Of a stretch of 64,000 nucleotides of DNA, positions 1 to 10,573 are shown one piece after another; position 1 is the first letter of the stretch, and every line of letters starts with the position of its first letter. Source of the DNA: Skeletonema tropicum (Eukaryota > Bacillariophyta > Thalassiosirophyceae > Thalassiosirales > Thalassiosiraceae); contig CM074138.1 of assembly GCA_037178625.1 (NCBI GenBank), forward strand, positions 620,001 through 684,000, given 5' to 3'. Both the position numbers and the translations under genes were made by a program. The notes below the pieces were generated by a model. That model saw only the letters and a list, made by a program, of their open reading frames with translations, had not been told where the DNA came from and searched no databases.

Positions 1-500
1 AATAATATGTGCACCTATTCCACCCTAATCGAACTACGAGTCACCTAGCCACGACCATATCTCTTCAAGTTAATGAAGCAGTAGTTGTGTCGTTGTTGTC
101 GGATGGTAAAGTTGATTTGAATAACAAAATCATTGGAATTTGTTCGAGGAATGGCTATGTGTTGGGCGATGGTGATGCCAAGGCTGAGTTCGCCGATGGT
201 AGTGCAGGCAGTGAAATCATCTCTAATGTCAACTTCACGGTACAAAGCGATCCTTACATATTGTTGAGAGCTCTTCTGTCGCGTTTAGTTGTCTCGTCAC
301 GATTGGAGGCCAGAATAGAACAACGAAATGGGTGACATTTGTTTGTAATCGATGATGTGATGTGTAGCAGCAATGTTGGTGCCCGACGGAGTGATATGGC
401 CATATGAAGTCATCAATAATGAGCCACACCGACACTAGATGTCTATATGTATAAGCGGCGGCGAGGGTTGGTGGAGAGATAGAGGACGATCTGTTACATC

Positions 501-582
501 GAATCCTTGGATTTCCGAATCCTAGGATTCCTGCTCCGAATCCTAAGATTCGATAAAACATGCCGTCCGAATCCTAGGATTC
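501..582. repeat. palindrome cluster A (GAATCCTAGGATTC)
   Basis: Four copies or near-copies of a 14-bp perfect palindrome, GAATCCTAGGATTC, begin near 501, 517, 538 and 569. The first reads CCTTGG and the third CCTAAG at the centre. Spacing is irregular, so this is not a simple tandem repeat. A second cluster of the same word lies about 770 bp downstream. Function unknown. Confidence 0.85.
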
Positions 583-1347
583 TGGCAAGGGCTTGCTTGA
601 AAAAGAACTCCACGATGATGAAGTAACGCCTACCAGAGAGGGCTACTGCTGCAGCAACAACATAGCAGATACTTACTTCACATTATTTTAGATTATCATT
701 CCGACGATGTTCTCTCGACCGTTATTATTCTCGGCGCTACCATCGCCAATAAGTACACACGTCGACCGACATAATTTAATTTTCACATCCAGAGTACGCA
801 ATAATCAGCACTCGAGATAGCCGATAACAACAAAGTCAATAACAACAAATGAGTTGTTATTCATGTACCATTCAATCATACGCTTCTAATGGATGTGCAT
901 GTGTTGGTGGTACATAATACAGAGTTTAAAGTATCAGATAGGCTATGTTATTATTAATTGTTGGTATGTGATGTAAATTATTAGAAGTAATACTTGATAA
1001 ATGTCATATTCCCCTCAATCTATCATTAATATGGCTCCCACAAATGCATGTTATCGTAATAATGAATTTTTAATGCTTGTTTGATCGATATCTTCGCCGT
1101 TTGCATTGAATTGTAGTTGATTGTTTGTTCGACGGAAACGAATAATTATGCAAACTTTTTGTACCGTGTAGGCGACATCGTGGCGTTTCCTTCCGCTCCA
1201 GGTGACTAAGCCGTCGTCTTTAATCATATTAGAGGCGAGGGGGCGGGTTGGTTGCCTTTGTAATTACTTGATGCCCCTCCTTATCTACTGCTGTATAGCA
1301 GCGATATCGTATCATGGTCGGTCGAGGTGTCTTCATCTTCGCCCATC

Positions 1348-1521
1348 AATCCAAGGATTCGATGGATCGGAGCCGGCGAATCCTAGGATTCGGAGCAGGA
1401 ATCCTAGGATTCGGACAATCCAAGGATTCGATGTGCAGCCCCCTCACGAATCGATCCTAGGATTCCGAAATCCAAGGATTCGCCGGTATCGAATCCTAGG
1501 ATTTTCAGAATCCTAGGATTC
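1348..1521. repeat. palindrome cluster B (GAATCCTAGGATTC)
   Basis: About eight copies of the same 13-14-bp palindrome lie within 174 bp, near 1348, 1378, 1399, 1417, 1453, 1468, 1491 and 1508. The perfect form CCTAGG alternates with an AATCCAAGGATTC form. Spacers are 4 to 24 bp and differ from one another. Because each word is self-complementary, the region could fold or bind a dimeric protein repeatedly. Confidence 0.85.
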
Positions 1522-2357
1522 GATGTAACAGATCTCTTGGTGTTACGGGTTACGGGCCAGGGCACATAAAAGAATGGGCTGCGTATCGATTTGATTAGGT
1601 TATCCCCTATTTGATTTTGGTAGAAGAAAAATCTAGATATGCAATGCAAGAAAGGCTGTTTTGGGTGATCCCCTAATAGTAAGTTGTTTGTTCTTCAATC
1701 ACATCTATCACCCATGAGGCCCCCCACCTCTCAAAATCCATCAAAATGCCTTCACCATGGTGACTACTAGTAAAAATGAGGTCAATGAATATGCTTCTAT
1801 TAGGCTAATAATCGACATTCCCCTCCCCTATTATGGCATAGGATCTCCGAACCGCCGTTTATTTTCCTAATTGGGCATCGTCTGTTGTGAAAATGACTAT
1901 GAACATAACCATCATCGTCGAGTTGGTCGGATGATGCAATTATATTCCTACCATGTCAACGACAACACCATCGCCGTCGACGAACACAGAACAACTCCGC
2001 CGAACCGACATCAAAAATAATATCCACTATTGGTGAAATATTCTGCTCGACAAGGCTTGTTGTTTATTAATGGCGGCCGTTTACAGTGACAAGTAATGGT
2101 GCAAAAATAATGTGTGGGTGTTGGGATCATTATTATTTGTACAGCCCATGTTGACGCATCCCAGCAACAACTAATGACTGGTTCTTCATTACTTAGTATT
2201 GGAGAGTAGCGAATCTGCGTTAGTGCCTTGAAGAGGGGGGGGGGTGTTAATTGCAGTGGGTATTCCGTAAAACTAATTTTGAACACAAGATAATACTTAG
2301 AGAGAGGGTGAGTTCAAGAGTGTACATGACGCAATGCCACTTGTGTTATTGTAATCA

Positions 2358-3041
2358 CTAACTTATTTTCAATCTTTTAACATCAATTTGAGCATTGGGG
2401 TGTGGTGCTGCTGGTCTCTTCGTATCGTTGCTCGTCTTCGACCCTGCGGGATTTGGGGTTGCCTCTCGCTTGGTCTCTCTGCTCTTCTTGTTCTTGTCGA
2501 CGCCTGCTGGAGCGGGATGCGGTGTTGCTGGTCTCTTAGTATCGTTGCTTAGCTTCCTCTCAACGCCTGCGGGATGTGGGGTTGCCGGTTGTTTGGTCTC
2601 TTTGCTCTTCTTGTTCTTGTCCACGCATGCTTTCAAATTTGATCGCAGAGACATGTCATGCTTTTGACAATGTTGTTCCTTCCACCGACGAAATACAACT
2701 GCAAACCTAGAGTGGATCATCTTCCGAAGAATAATTTGGTACACTTCCTCTATAGCATCTTGCCTGTTGCTAAAGTAATGACACATTCTTGACCAAATCA
2801 GTAACGTTATGTTACCATAGTGTGCTTTGGTGCCCTCTGGTAATATGTAGACAAACCGGTGCTGGTTGTAGGGATTAGGAGCACCCACTTTCACACCAGT
2901 TTCAAAGTGCATATTTCCCGGGGGTGATTCGTTTCTGTAAACTCTCATCACTCTTGCATTGATGTTATGACGTTCCATGACATCTTCCTCTGTCATCCAG
3001 ACCCCCATCGGACATATCGACGGCTCGGGTGTGACCGCCAT
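2358..3041 (-). CDS. hypothetical protein with basic Pro-rich repeat tail
   Basis: An open frame of 227 codons with no family I recognise. The first 130 residues look globular, with several aromatic residues and Cys, and contain WMTEEDVMERH near residue 15. From about residue 138 the protein becomes a tandem repeat of some 20 residues, four copies, each with a basic stretch (KKSKETK, NDTKRP) followed by PATPHPAG or a variant. The C-terminus KRLKIS with the Lys-rich repeats suggests nuclear or nucleic-acid contact, by inference only. No targeting peptide or membrane segment is visible. It stands alone between the palindrome clusters and a small inverted-repeat element. The complementary strand is also open over part of the repeat, a side effect of the repetition. 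Confidence 0.55.
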   Translation of the reverse strand: MAVTPEPSICPMGVWMTEEDVMERHNINARVMRVYRNESPPGNMHFETGVKVGAPNPYNQHRFVYILPEGTKAHYGNITLLIWSRMCHYFSNRQDAIEEVYQIILRKMIHSRFAVVFRRWKEQHCQKHDMSLRSNLKACVDKNKKSKETKQPATPHPAGVERKLSNDTKRPATPHPAPAGVDKNKKSRETKREATPNPAGSKTSNDTKRPAAPHPNAQIDVKRLKIS

Positions 3042-3327
3042 ATTGACGCACAGGCAGTATTGACGTCGGCGAATTACTTGTGCAGTGTTCGATGCTGGCT
3101 CGATGTGTAAGAGCCGTTGGCATTGTCATAAATGTTTGTACAAAAGAGAGTGCGGCAAGCCTTCCGACATGCGACCGATTTTGAATTTTGAATTTTGCTA
3201 CTAGCTAACTGTACGTACTTCGAATCTACTGTACCTCTCGTACATAGAAGAAGAACAAACGGGATGATATGAGTGGTCTGTCTGCGATACGCAGCCCATT
3301 CTTATGTGCCCGTTACGGGCGTAGTAA

Positions 3328-3820
3328 TGTACGTTTGCTTTCAAATCCTACATAAAAGTTTGAAAACCACTTTTTGTAGCTTCCAGAAGGAATTTTTCGA
3401 AAATTCTTTTCGACATTACCTCTATCGGAACTAGTAGAATGCACTGTCGAAGCCCAAAATTAATAATTTTGCACTCCTCTACTTCAAAAGTGGTTTTCAA
3501 AGCCTATTTTACCATACTCGAGAAAGATCAGTTTATTTTGTCTGTGTGACAGTAACTGGCACTTATATACTAATTCCTACATATTCAAGGTAAAACTAAG
3601 TCTTTTGCCCTGACTCACCTCCGATTATGGCATCTAAAACACACAACCATGGTGAAAATGGGCTCCCTACGACTAGCCATAACTCAGTAACTACTAGGAT
3701 GTTGACCCTATTTCAAAGCGTCAATGTTATTTATATTGTCCGTAGAAGCTCATTGATACCTCACTTGTCCACTAACTTCCGTTATTGAAGTCAAAGGTAG
3801 GATTTGAGAGCAAACGTACA
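3328..3820. mobile_element. MITE-like element with inverted ends
   Basis: The 23 bp at 3329-3351 (GTACGTTTGCTTTCAAATCC and on) recur inverted at 3797-3819 with one mismatch, bounding a segment of about 490 bp. Inside its left part is a second inverted repeat: a GAAAACCACTTTT core at 3358-3380 is mirrored at about 3482-3502. No reading frame spans it, so if mobile it is non-autonomous. I see no clear target-site duplication, so a plain foldback element is an alternative. Confidence 0.6.
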
Positions 3821-4006
3821 GTATCGGACGACACATCGGGAGATTTGAGCTTCTTCTGGTTGACTTTTTTTTGTCACACGTGTGGGATGGCACATTTATT
3901 TACATATCTGATCTTTCATATCTCCCGCCGCCGGCGCGCCTTTTCTCTCCAATCCCGCAAAATCCAACACTTCGGTAAGCTTCTGCTTTGATTTGCTTTG
4001 CGCTGA

Positions 4007-4210
4007 CCGGGATAGCGGGCGCGTTGGCGTGCCCACATCATATCATGGTTTGAGGAGGGGCTGAAGTGGAATATTGGGGATTTTTGGTCAATATAAGGGT
4101 AAATTATGGGTTATTTTGAGCTCATTTATACCCGATTTTGTGTAGTTCCCTTGGTTGTGGGCCCCACGTGGGCGCCTACAACATACCATGGAAAGCGCCC
4201 ACTATCCCGG
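4007..4210. mobile_element. short inverted-repeat element, copy 1
   Basis: CCGGGATAGCGGGCGC at 4007-4022 is mirrored by GCGCCCACTATCCCGG at 4195-4210, 15 of 16 bases pairing, giving a unit of about 204 bp. The interior, with GATTTTTGGTCAATATAAGG near 4079, is similar on the opposite strand to 31250-31430. Two related copies in one window point to a dispersed non-coding family. It lies just upstream of the metalloprotease gene. Confidence 0.6.
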
Positions 4211-4365
4211 CACGCCTAATCTTGGCAGCAATGGCATGCAATGACAATGACAACGAAAAGAAGTTCCTCTAACCGTCATTACTGCCCATACCATACCGAA
4301 AGAATCCTCAACTGTCGCCAAGTGAAAGTCCTAAACTGACGTCAAGAAGTGCAAGAACATCAAAA

Positions 4366-5487
4366 ATGACAGCAACAATGGAAGAGACGCGATCAACATC
4401 GGTTTCCATTCGGAGCTTCCCCCACTCCATCAGCCTCGGTTCCTGCATCGGTGGTGTACCCATTAAACTCCACCTCTCCTTCTTCTTACTAGTACTTTTG
4501 GAAATCATTTCCTCCATTCGACTTGCCGGAGAATTCCCACTATATATGCTATTTGTGGTGGTGCTGTATGGGCCAGTGTTGATGCTGACAGTTTTGATAC
4601 ATGAATTTGGACATGTGTTTGCTACGAAGCGTTTGGGTGGAGAGGTTGGCGGTATTGTGCTTTGGGTAAGTATATAGATACGAGAGTGAACTCTGCTTCG
4701 GGACACGCCCGATTGATATCATGGCCGCGTTACTGTTATCGTGTCGTTTCATTTATCTCACGTACATGATACTTTCGTCCAAACGATAATAATATACCAT
4801 CAGCCCCTTGGAGGTTATGCTATATGCGGACCAACCGATAGCCTCGCAGGAGAGATGAAGGTAGCTCTTGCCGGTCCCTTAACTCACATCCCACAAACAA
4901 TTTTCTGGTGGATGATTTATCTTCTAGTCAAGTATGAGTTCGACATGGCTGGAGAGGCTACGAAACTCTGGCCTTCCTTTTCAATTTTTTTAAAGACCAT
5001 GAGTAGCGGACCCGCCGGATTCTTCCAAGTGTTGGCAGGAGAGGCAGTATGGTTGAATATCATCCTGTGTGGTTTTAATTTGTGTATTCCAGCGTATCCC
5101 TTGGATGGTGGACGTGTGTATGCTGCTGGACTTATGTTGAAGTTGAAAATGGAACCTATGAAGGCAGCATTTGTTACGGCAATGACTGCATTTGTCATTG
5201 CTTCGGCAATGGTGGGGTTTGGAATTGTGCGTATCTTTACTGGTGGTGCAGGATTTTCATTGTATTTAGCATTGGTTGGGTTATATGTGTGGGGTGAGAG
5301 TTATGGATTGCACAAAGCTGTGCAAAGTAATGACTTGAAGAGTCATCCAATTTTTGGAAGAGAATGTTTCAAATCTGGTGGTGGTGGTGGTGCTGCTGCT
5401 ACTAGCAGTAGTACTGGTGGTGACTTGACCATGGCTGAGGTCTCAGCACCAGCTGATATCCCAGTAGAGGAGGGAGTCATGGCATAA
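4366..5487 (+). CDS. M50 family membrane zinc metalloprotease
   Basis: Two exons, 4366-4665 and 4804-5487, joined across a 138-bp GTAAGT...CAG intron in phase 0, give about 327 residues. Exon 1 carries the zinc-binding HEFGH (H79, E80, H83) in a hydrophobic segment. Exon 2 opens with PLGGYA and carries NLCIPAYPLDGGR near residue 199, the counterpart of the second metal-ligand motif (N/LDG) of site-2-protease-like enzymes. Several hydrophobic helices flank these motifs. Such enzymes cut substrates within membranes. The architecture resembles short bacterial or plastid-type M50 proteases without a PDZ domain. The tail is Gly/Ala/Ser-rich and acidic. The start at 4366 is the first ATG in frame; a second Met follows at codon 5. 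No clear transit peptide is seen, so the compartment is undecided. Confidence 0.88.
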
Positions 5488-5648
5488 AGACTGAATTTTA
5501 TGTCCCAGAACAAGTACTCTTCATATTATATGTGGGGCCCATAAGGAATGCTAAATAGAGCGAAAGTAAACAATTGTTGATCCATTCACTTATATATACA
5601 AGTTTTATTGTATCAATCATGTACCTAGCTGAAACTTCCCCCCTCAAT

Positions 5649-7710
5649 CTAATTACCCTTCTTCTTTTGTTTCTTCAGCAACTTCTTTCTCTCTTTTGTA
5701 CCCCATTGCTTCGTTTGCTCGTCAAACAGTTGCTTGGCATAATCAAACAACTTGGCGTCAAACTGAGTCTGCCATGTAATCAAAGCATACGCCTGAGTCC
5801 CTCTCGTTGGAATCTCATATGGATCAGGATTAATCGCTGAACCCACCGTAATCAAGTCTTGAATACAATCTTCTTGTTTCATCTTTTCTGTTTCGTCCGT
5901 GCTGAATTTCCATTCGTTGTATTTCATAATGCGATACACTGTCTCGTCAAGGTCATCCAGTAAACCAATGAGGAATTTCTCCTTGAGAATTTGTTTGGCC
6001 TGCTCCATATCCTCTTTCGTTAGTTCTCCTGTCATACGGTTTGTCATAAATCGTGTCTGTGGGCAATTTGAGCAATTTTGAGCGAAAGGAGCTATTGTAG
6101 CGAATGAAAGCAAAGCAACTTCAGGTGGTACTTACCATCCAATTATTCTCAATTCCATTTCCTTGTGCATAGTCCTCTATAGAGACTTCAGCATCAAGAT
6201 CTCCAATCTCCTTGACACGATGCCAATACATCGACACTGCCCTGTCAATAGGATTTCGCATCATCATAAAAGCTCGACCTTGGTGATCCAAATCAAATAG
6301 TGCAGCAGACTCATGATAATATGATGAAACAACCACATCCGCAACTCCTGCAGCCGCCAGTCCCATGTCCACGGCTCGTTGAATCCCAGGCACTGTCGTC
6401 GTATCCACATTGACATACTTGGATTCCTTCACATCTAGAACTTCCAATGTTGTATCTTTATCATGTCCATCTCGAACTCCTACCTCGGAACTTTGCACCA
6501 ACTTGAGACACTTCCCGATAATATCCTTCATTGTACTTCCACCTGCACGTGGGACGTGGAAGAATAATGCTGTGTCTGTTGGACGGTGAGGATCTTTCAC
6601 ATCGGCAAAGTGTCGTAATGGTTCTAGAAATTTGTGTTCCTCATCATAGACCTTTTCAACAGGTGGCGGGAGTTCATATTCAGTACTGTAGAAGTCTGCA
6701 TCCTCACCACCACCAACACCATTATTGCCTGCAACTTGGCCATCACTCGGCTTTTCTTGTGACGCAGGAACAAGTTGTTGTTCTTCTTGAGAAGACGGTA
6801 CCCTCTCTCCCCCATATCCCAAGTCCTTCACATCACCATATTCCTTATCTTTGCTGCCCCGAATGGCCTTCCCATAAATGGCACCGATACCATCACCATG
6901 ATTAGATTTGTTCGTGAAATGGACCGCAAATGCCACAACTGCCAACAAACATAGGATGGTCAACGCACGTTTCTTTTCTTGCGCTTCCATCCGTTTTCGT
7001 TTCAATTCATCAAGGGCACGTTGTGTAGATGTCGCTGAACGATATTTAACACCAGAAATATATTTGCTTTTGCTGGTGGCGTTGTTGCTGTTGTTGTTGT
7101 TCCCAGTACGCATCCTCGCAGTGGAGGAGACAGATGAGGCATTGCTGTTCCCTCCGGTGCTTGCATTAGAGTTGAGATTATTCACCTTGACTTTGGAGAA
7201 CCATTTTCGTCTTCGGTTGTTGTTGTTATCATTATTCTTGTCGCCGTATTCATCCGCTTTGTCTCTACCATTCCTATACTTGTAAGTTCTATTCTGTTGT
7301 TTTTCGTTAGTGGGACGCTGCAGATCAATATCTTCCATGAAAGCAGTGGGCGCAGTCAACAAGCTGAATTCAATAGATTCCGAATCCTTGGGATTGAGAA
7401 GTCTAACGTGCTCGCTATTACCCTCCTCGCTTCTTCGTTTTTGGTTGTCTCCAATGAAGCTTCCCAGTTGTGACTGCTTCTTACTACTGCGGTGATGACC
7501 ATTCCCATTCGTATGTCTCTGTTGTCGATCACCACTTTTTGCCCGATGCAATTCATTCTCTCTTGTATGCCTATCTACCAATGGAATCTGTTCTTGATCA
7601 GATGGATCGCGAGGAACTCGTTGGTTGCGATTGGAAGATGACGATCGACCATTAAGATCTCTGCTGCTTGATCTTGATTTGTTCTTTCGAGATGTTCCGC
7701 CCATTTTCAT
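5649..7710 (-). CDS. type II membrane sulfotransferase
   Basis: Two exons on the minus strand, 7710-6136 and 6056-5649, joined across a 79-bp GTAAGT...CAG intron in phase 0; about 660 residues. The first 240 residues are low-complexity, rich in Arg, Ser and Asn. One hydrophobic segment (about 242-262, TILCLLAVVAFAV) fits a Golgi signal anchor, with the catalytic part in the lumen. FFHVPRAGGSTMKD (near 382) matches the loop that binds the 5'-phosphosulfate of PAPS, and RNPIDRAVSMYWHR (near 485) the 3'-phosphate-binding motif. The likely reaction is sulfate transfer from PAPS to a carbohydrate or protein acceptor; the acceptor cannot be read from sequence. The C-terminus is a Lys-rich helix, with KKLLKKQKKK close to the end. 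The long disordered cytosolic N-terminus is unusual for the family. Confidence 0.82.
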
Positions 7711-8281
7711 TTATTTGCATATGTGATGTGAACAAATGGTGCAATCAGCTAGAACCGATCAATGCAGCTTTAATCAAGAGGAGGCTCGGACTTTACAACA
7801 GTCGATTGGTTATTGGGGGCGCATTAAAGTATGGTACTATGGCACTACCAACATTGTGAGTTACGCCAACCCATCCGTCCAGATAAATTTATGATGACCG
7901 ACGGTTCTTTCGGTCACGATCCGCGGTCATTCAATTCACAACACGCACTAAAATGGCAGATAACTAGGCAAGGTGGAATACCAAGTCTTTGTCACTGTGA
8001 CAAATTCGAGAAGGATTCATCTCAGAGCAGAAAAATACCTTTCCTACGGAAATCGGCGTAGCAGCGCCTTGCTCTTCGTCCAGAGCTCCGACGAACAATG
8101 GATGCTAAATCAATCTCTTCGTCGTCCAGCCAGCATCTGTCTCCTGACTACGAGAGCGATCTCGGAGCCGAGGGGAAAGAGAGGCAGAGGACCTGCTCGT
8201 GCGGGTCAAGTCTCCCAATGATTCTTACGATACGTACTTAGTTTTTTCACAACGTTCCTGTAACCTAGTTGTCTAATTTTA
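7711..8281. other. intergenic between sulfotransferase and TPR genes
   Basis: About 570 bp between the start of the sulfotransferase gene and the end of the TPR gene, both on the minus strand. It should hold the sulfotransferase promoter. Short frames occur in several phases but none is convincing. A small inverted repeat, GACCG near 7897 and CGGTC near 7910, could form a minor stem. Confidence 0.5.
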
Positions 8282-10573
8282 TTATGCAGCAGCAGCACAG
8301 TGTGGATGTAGCAACGATAGCTCATAGAGACTAAACCACGCGAGTTTGAGCTCATCTGGGGGAACACCTTCATCTCTAAAGATTCGATGTGCCTCTGATA
8401 AAAATTGCTGCATCTGATCAATTCTTCCTTGTCGCAAATGGATGCCTGCAATCGAGACAAAAAGTTTCGCAGCATTCAATTTGTATTTTCGCTGCGATTC
8501 AGTATCAATACTGGACTCAGCACATTTCTTCCAAATGTCAAGGGCTTCAGTGTAATACTGGATAGCCTCGTCGTATTTTCCGCATTTATCGTAGACCTTG
8601 CCAATGAGCTGTAATGTGACGGCTACATCTTGATGAACGTGTCCGTATGTGGCTCGTTCTACCTCAAGTGCATCTTTATAGCACTTCAATGCTCTCTCAT
8701 TGTCACCACGATGAAGATGAATGCTTCCAATATTGTAAGAAAGCACGGCAATATCGCCACTTGTCGAGTTGGGGTTGCAGCTCCTTCGAACGCGCAAGCT
8801 CTCTTCAAAATTGTTCATGGCCAAATCAAGGAGTCCTCGCTTGAAGTGCAGAAGACCAAGATAGTTCAACGCAAGAGCAACGTCTACATGGTCACCCAGT
8901 GCAGCCTTCCTCATAGAAACAACTTCCTGAAAGGACTTGACTGCTTGTGCATGATTTCCTAGCAAGTTATTGATTTGGCCGATGATACTTAAAGTCTCTG
9001 TCAATTTTTTAATATCCTTCTCTGGTTGGAGTGATTGAATGGCACATGCCTCAGTATAACGACAGAGAGCACGTCGATAATCACCTTGTTGCATCAGCGC
9101 TTGACCGATGTTACTCAGAGTGACAACAACGTTTACACAACACGGCTCTAACACTCTTCGTTCAATGGCAAGACCGAGTTCATACACCTCAGCAGCCTCG
9201 TCAAATGTACCGGATTCGTATAGCATGTTGCCGTACATGTTCAAAATTGAGGCTGTTTCCTTTTCTTGCTGCTGGTCACACACAGCAAGACTGAGGTTGA
9301 TTGCCTCCTGGTAGCAGCGTTTTGCTTCTGCTATGTTCTTCTGTTCTTGGTAAACTTGACCCATGTGTTTCAAAGCTACTATCTCATCATGCTGATCCTG
9401 AGTACCAAACGTTGAAATGGAGCTGTAAAACTTGGAATAATGAGCGAGAGCTTCATCCAAATGACCCAGCCTATGATGAGCCTGGCCAATGTTGAATGTA
9501 GTCGCCGAGACATCCATATGATCTTCACCAAACATATCCTGACGTATTTGAAGAGCTTCATTATAGTGCGATAGGGCCTTTTCAATCTCTCTGTAGTCAA
9601 AGTAGACTCGGCCTAAATTGTTTAGAGTGGTCGCCACATCCTGATGACGACTACCTAGCAGTAGCTTTCGGGTAGTTAATGCACGCTGGAGAATGCGCAT
9701 GATATCTTGATTCTCTCTGTCACGCAAATAAAACATTACTGTTCCAAGGCAATGAAGTGCAGATGCAGTTGACAAATGATGTTGCCCATATTGTTGTTCT
9801 GACACGTCAAGCACCTCCCTTAGTGCCTGAAGTGCGGAAGAGAAGTCTTGTTGTCGAAAGTGAGTGTAAGCAATCTGATGGAGAATTGCCAACTGGTACT
9901 TGACATAATTTTCAGAAGAGGAGCGCTCAGAATCATCATCGCTCGCAAGGACCTCGCCAGCAAGTAGAAAAAATCGCAAAGCTACTTCTTCTTGATGACT
10001 TTGTAGTTGAAGCTGCCCAATGTTGAAAAGAAGGGCTGACAAGACTTCGGGACAATCATCAAGGTGGTTATCGGGCAAGAGAGGATTAGGGTAAACCAAC
10101 ATTCCTTCATCATACTCGGTACGTGGTTGTGCCACACGCTGCTTTTCCGCCTTCTTCTTCTTGCATAGATGGTCTAATGATCGGCGTCTCTTAATAGGTC
10201 GGTCAACCTTTCTCATCCGCGACCTTGGCGGCATCTTCGACTCATCTGCATCTGCTGTCGAAGTCATCGAGACGTCCCCATCATCATCGACATCCTCATC
10301 AGCTGAGGCGGCGGCGGCTTCCTCCTTCGCACAATTGCCTACATCAGCCGAAGACTCCACTTTAGCTTGGTCAATGGCACTTTCCATGGATTTGCTCAAC
10401 TCTTCCAATCGCCTGGAGACAGTAGAGGGCAGGGTCAATTTTGATGTAGATGACATGAGAGACGACACAAGGTGGTCAGCCGACGAGACATTTCCCCTGA
10501 TGAACTCGACGGCCTTGTCGTTCATTTGGAGCAGCTCCTCAATAAGCCGATGCGGCAATGGAGCATTCATCAT
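8282..10573 (-). CDS. TPR-repeat protein, kinesin-light-chain-like
   Basis: A single exon of 763 codons. Residues 1-165 are acidic and Ala/Ser-rich with a basic cluster (RPIKRRRS, then KKKKAEK) near 125-145 that could be a nuclear signal. From about 180 to 740 the protein is a run of roughly 42-residue tetratricopeptide repeats, for example ATTLNNLGRVYFDY followed by IEKALSHYNEALQIR, and DVALALNYLGLLHFKRG. The 42-residue period with LNNLG and YxxAL signatures is that of kinesin light chain and nephrocystin-3, not the classic 34-residue TPR. Such arrays are protein-binding scaffolds. Many diatom genomes carry large families of these proteins with unknown partners, so cargo or complex cannot be assigned. 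No catalytic domain and no membrane segment are seen. The start is the first ATG of the frame. Confidence 0.85.
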   Translation of the reverse strand: MMNAPLPHRLIEELLQMNDKAVEFIRGNVSSADHLVSSLMSSTSKLTLPSTVSRRLEELSKSMESAIDQAKVESSADVGNCAKEEAAAASADEDVDDDGDVSMTSTADADESKMPPRSRMRKVDRPIKRRRSLDHLCKKKKAEKQRVAQPRTEYDEGMLVYPNPLLPDNHLDDCPEVLSALLFNIGQLQLQSHQEEVALRFFLLAGEVLASDDDSERSSSENYVKYQLAILHQIAYTHFRQQDFSSALQALREVLDVSEQQYGQHHLSTASALHCLGTVMFYLRDRENQDIMRILQRALTTRKLLLGSRHQDVATTLNNLGRVYFDYREIEKALSHYNEALQIRQDMFGEDHMDVSATTFNIGQAHHRLGHLDEALAHYSKFYSSISTFGTQDQHDEIVALKHMGQVYQEQKNIAEAKRCYQEAINLSLAVCDQQQEKETASILNMYGNMLYESGTFDEAAEVYELGLAIERRVLEPCCVNVVVTLSNIGQALMQQGDYRRALCRYTEACAIQSLQPEKDIKKLTETLSIIGQINNLLGNHAQAVKSFQEVVSMRKAALGDHVDVALALNYLGLLHFKRGLLDLAMNNFEESLRVRRSCNPNSTSGDIAVLSYNIGSIHLHRGDNERALKCYKDALEVERATYGHVHQDVAVTLQLIGKVYDKCGKYDEAIQYYTEALDIWKKCAESSIDTESQRKYKLNAAKLFVSIAGIHLRQGRIDQMQQFLSEAHRIFRDEGVPPDELKLAWFSLYELSLLHPHCAAAA

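Larger units (their letters stand above)
1..2357. other. gene-poor region at window start
   Basis: No convincing gene is visible in this 2.3-kb stretch. The open frames are short, overlap on both strands and show no family motif. It holds the two palindrome clusters listed separately and a run of ten G at 2235-2244. Positions 583-1345 and 1522-2230 look like ordinary AT-rich intergenic DNA. Confidence 0.6.

Noticed and set aside
9..561. 108-codon frames at the window start
   Set aside because: They overlap on opposite strands, partly run through the palindrome cluster, and show no family features.
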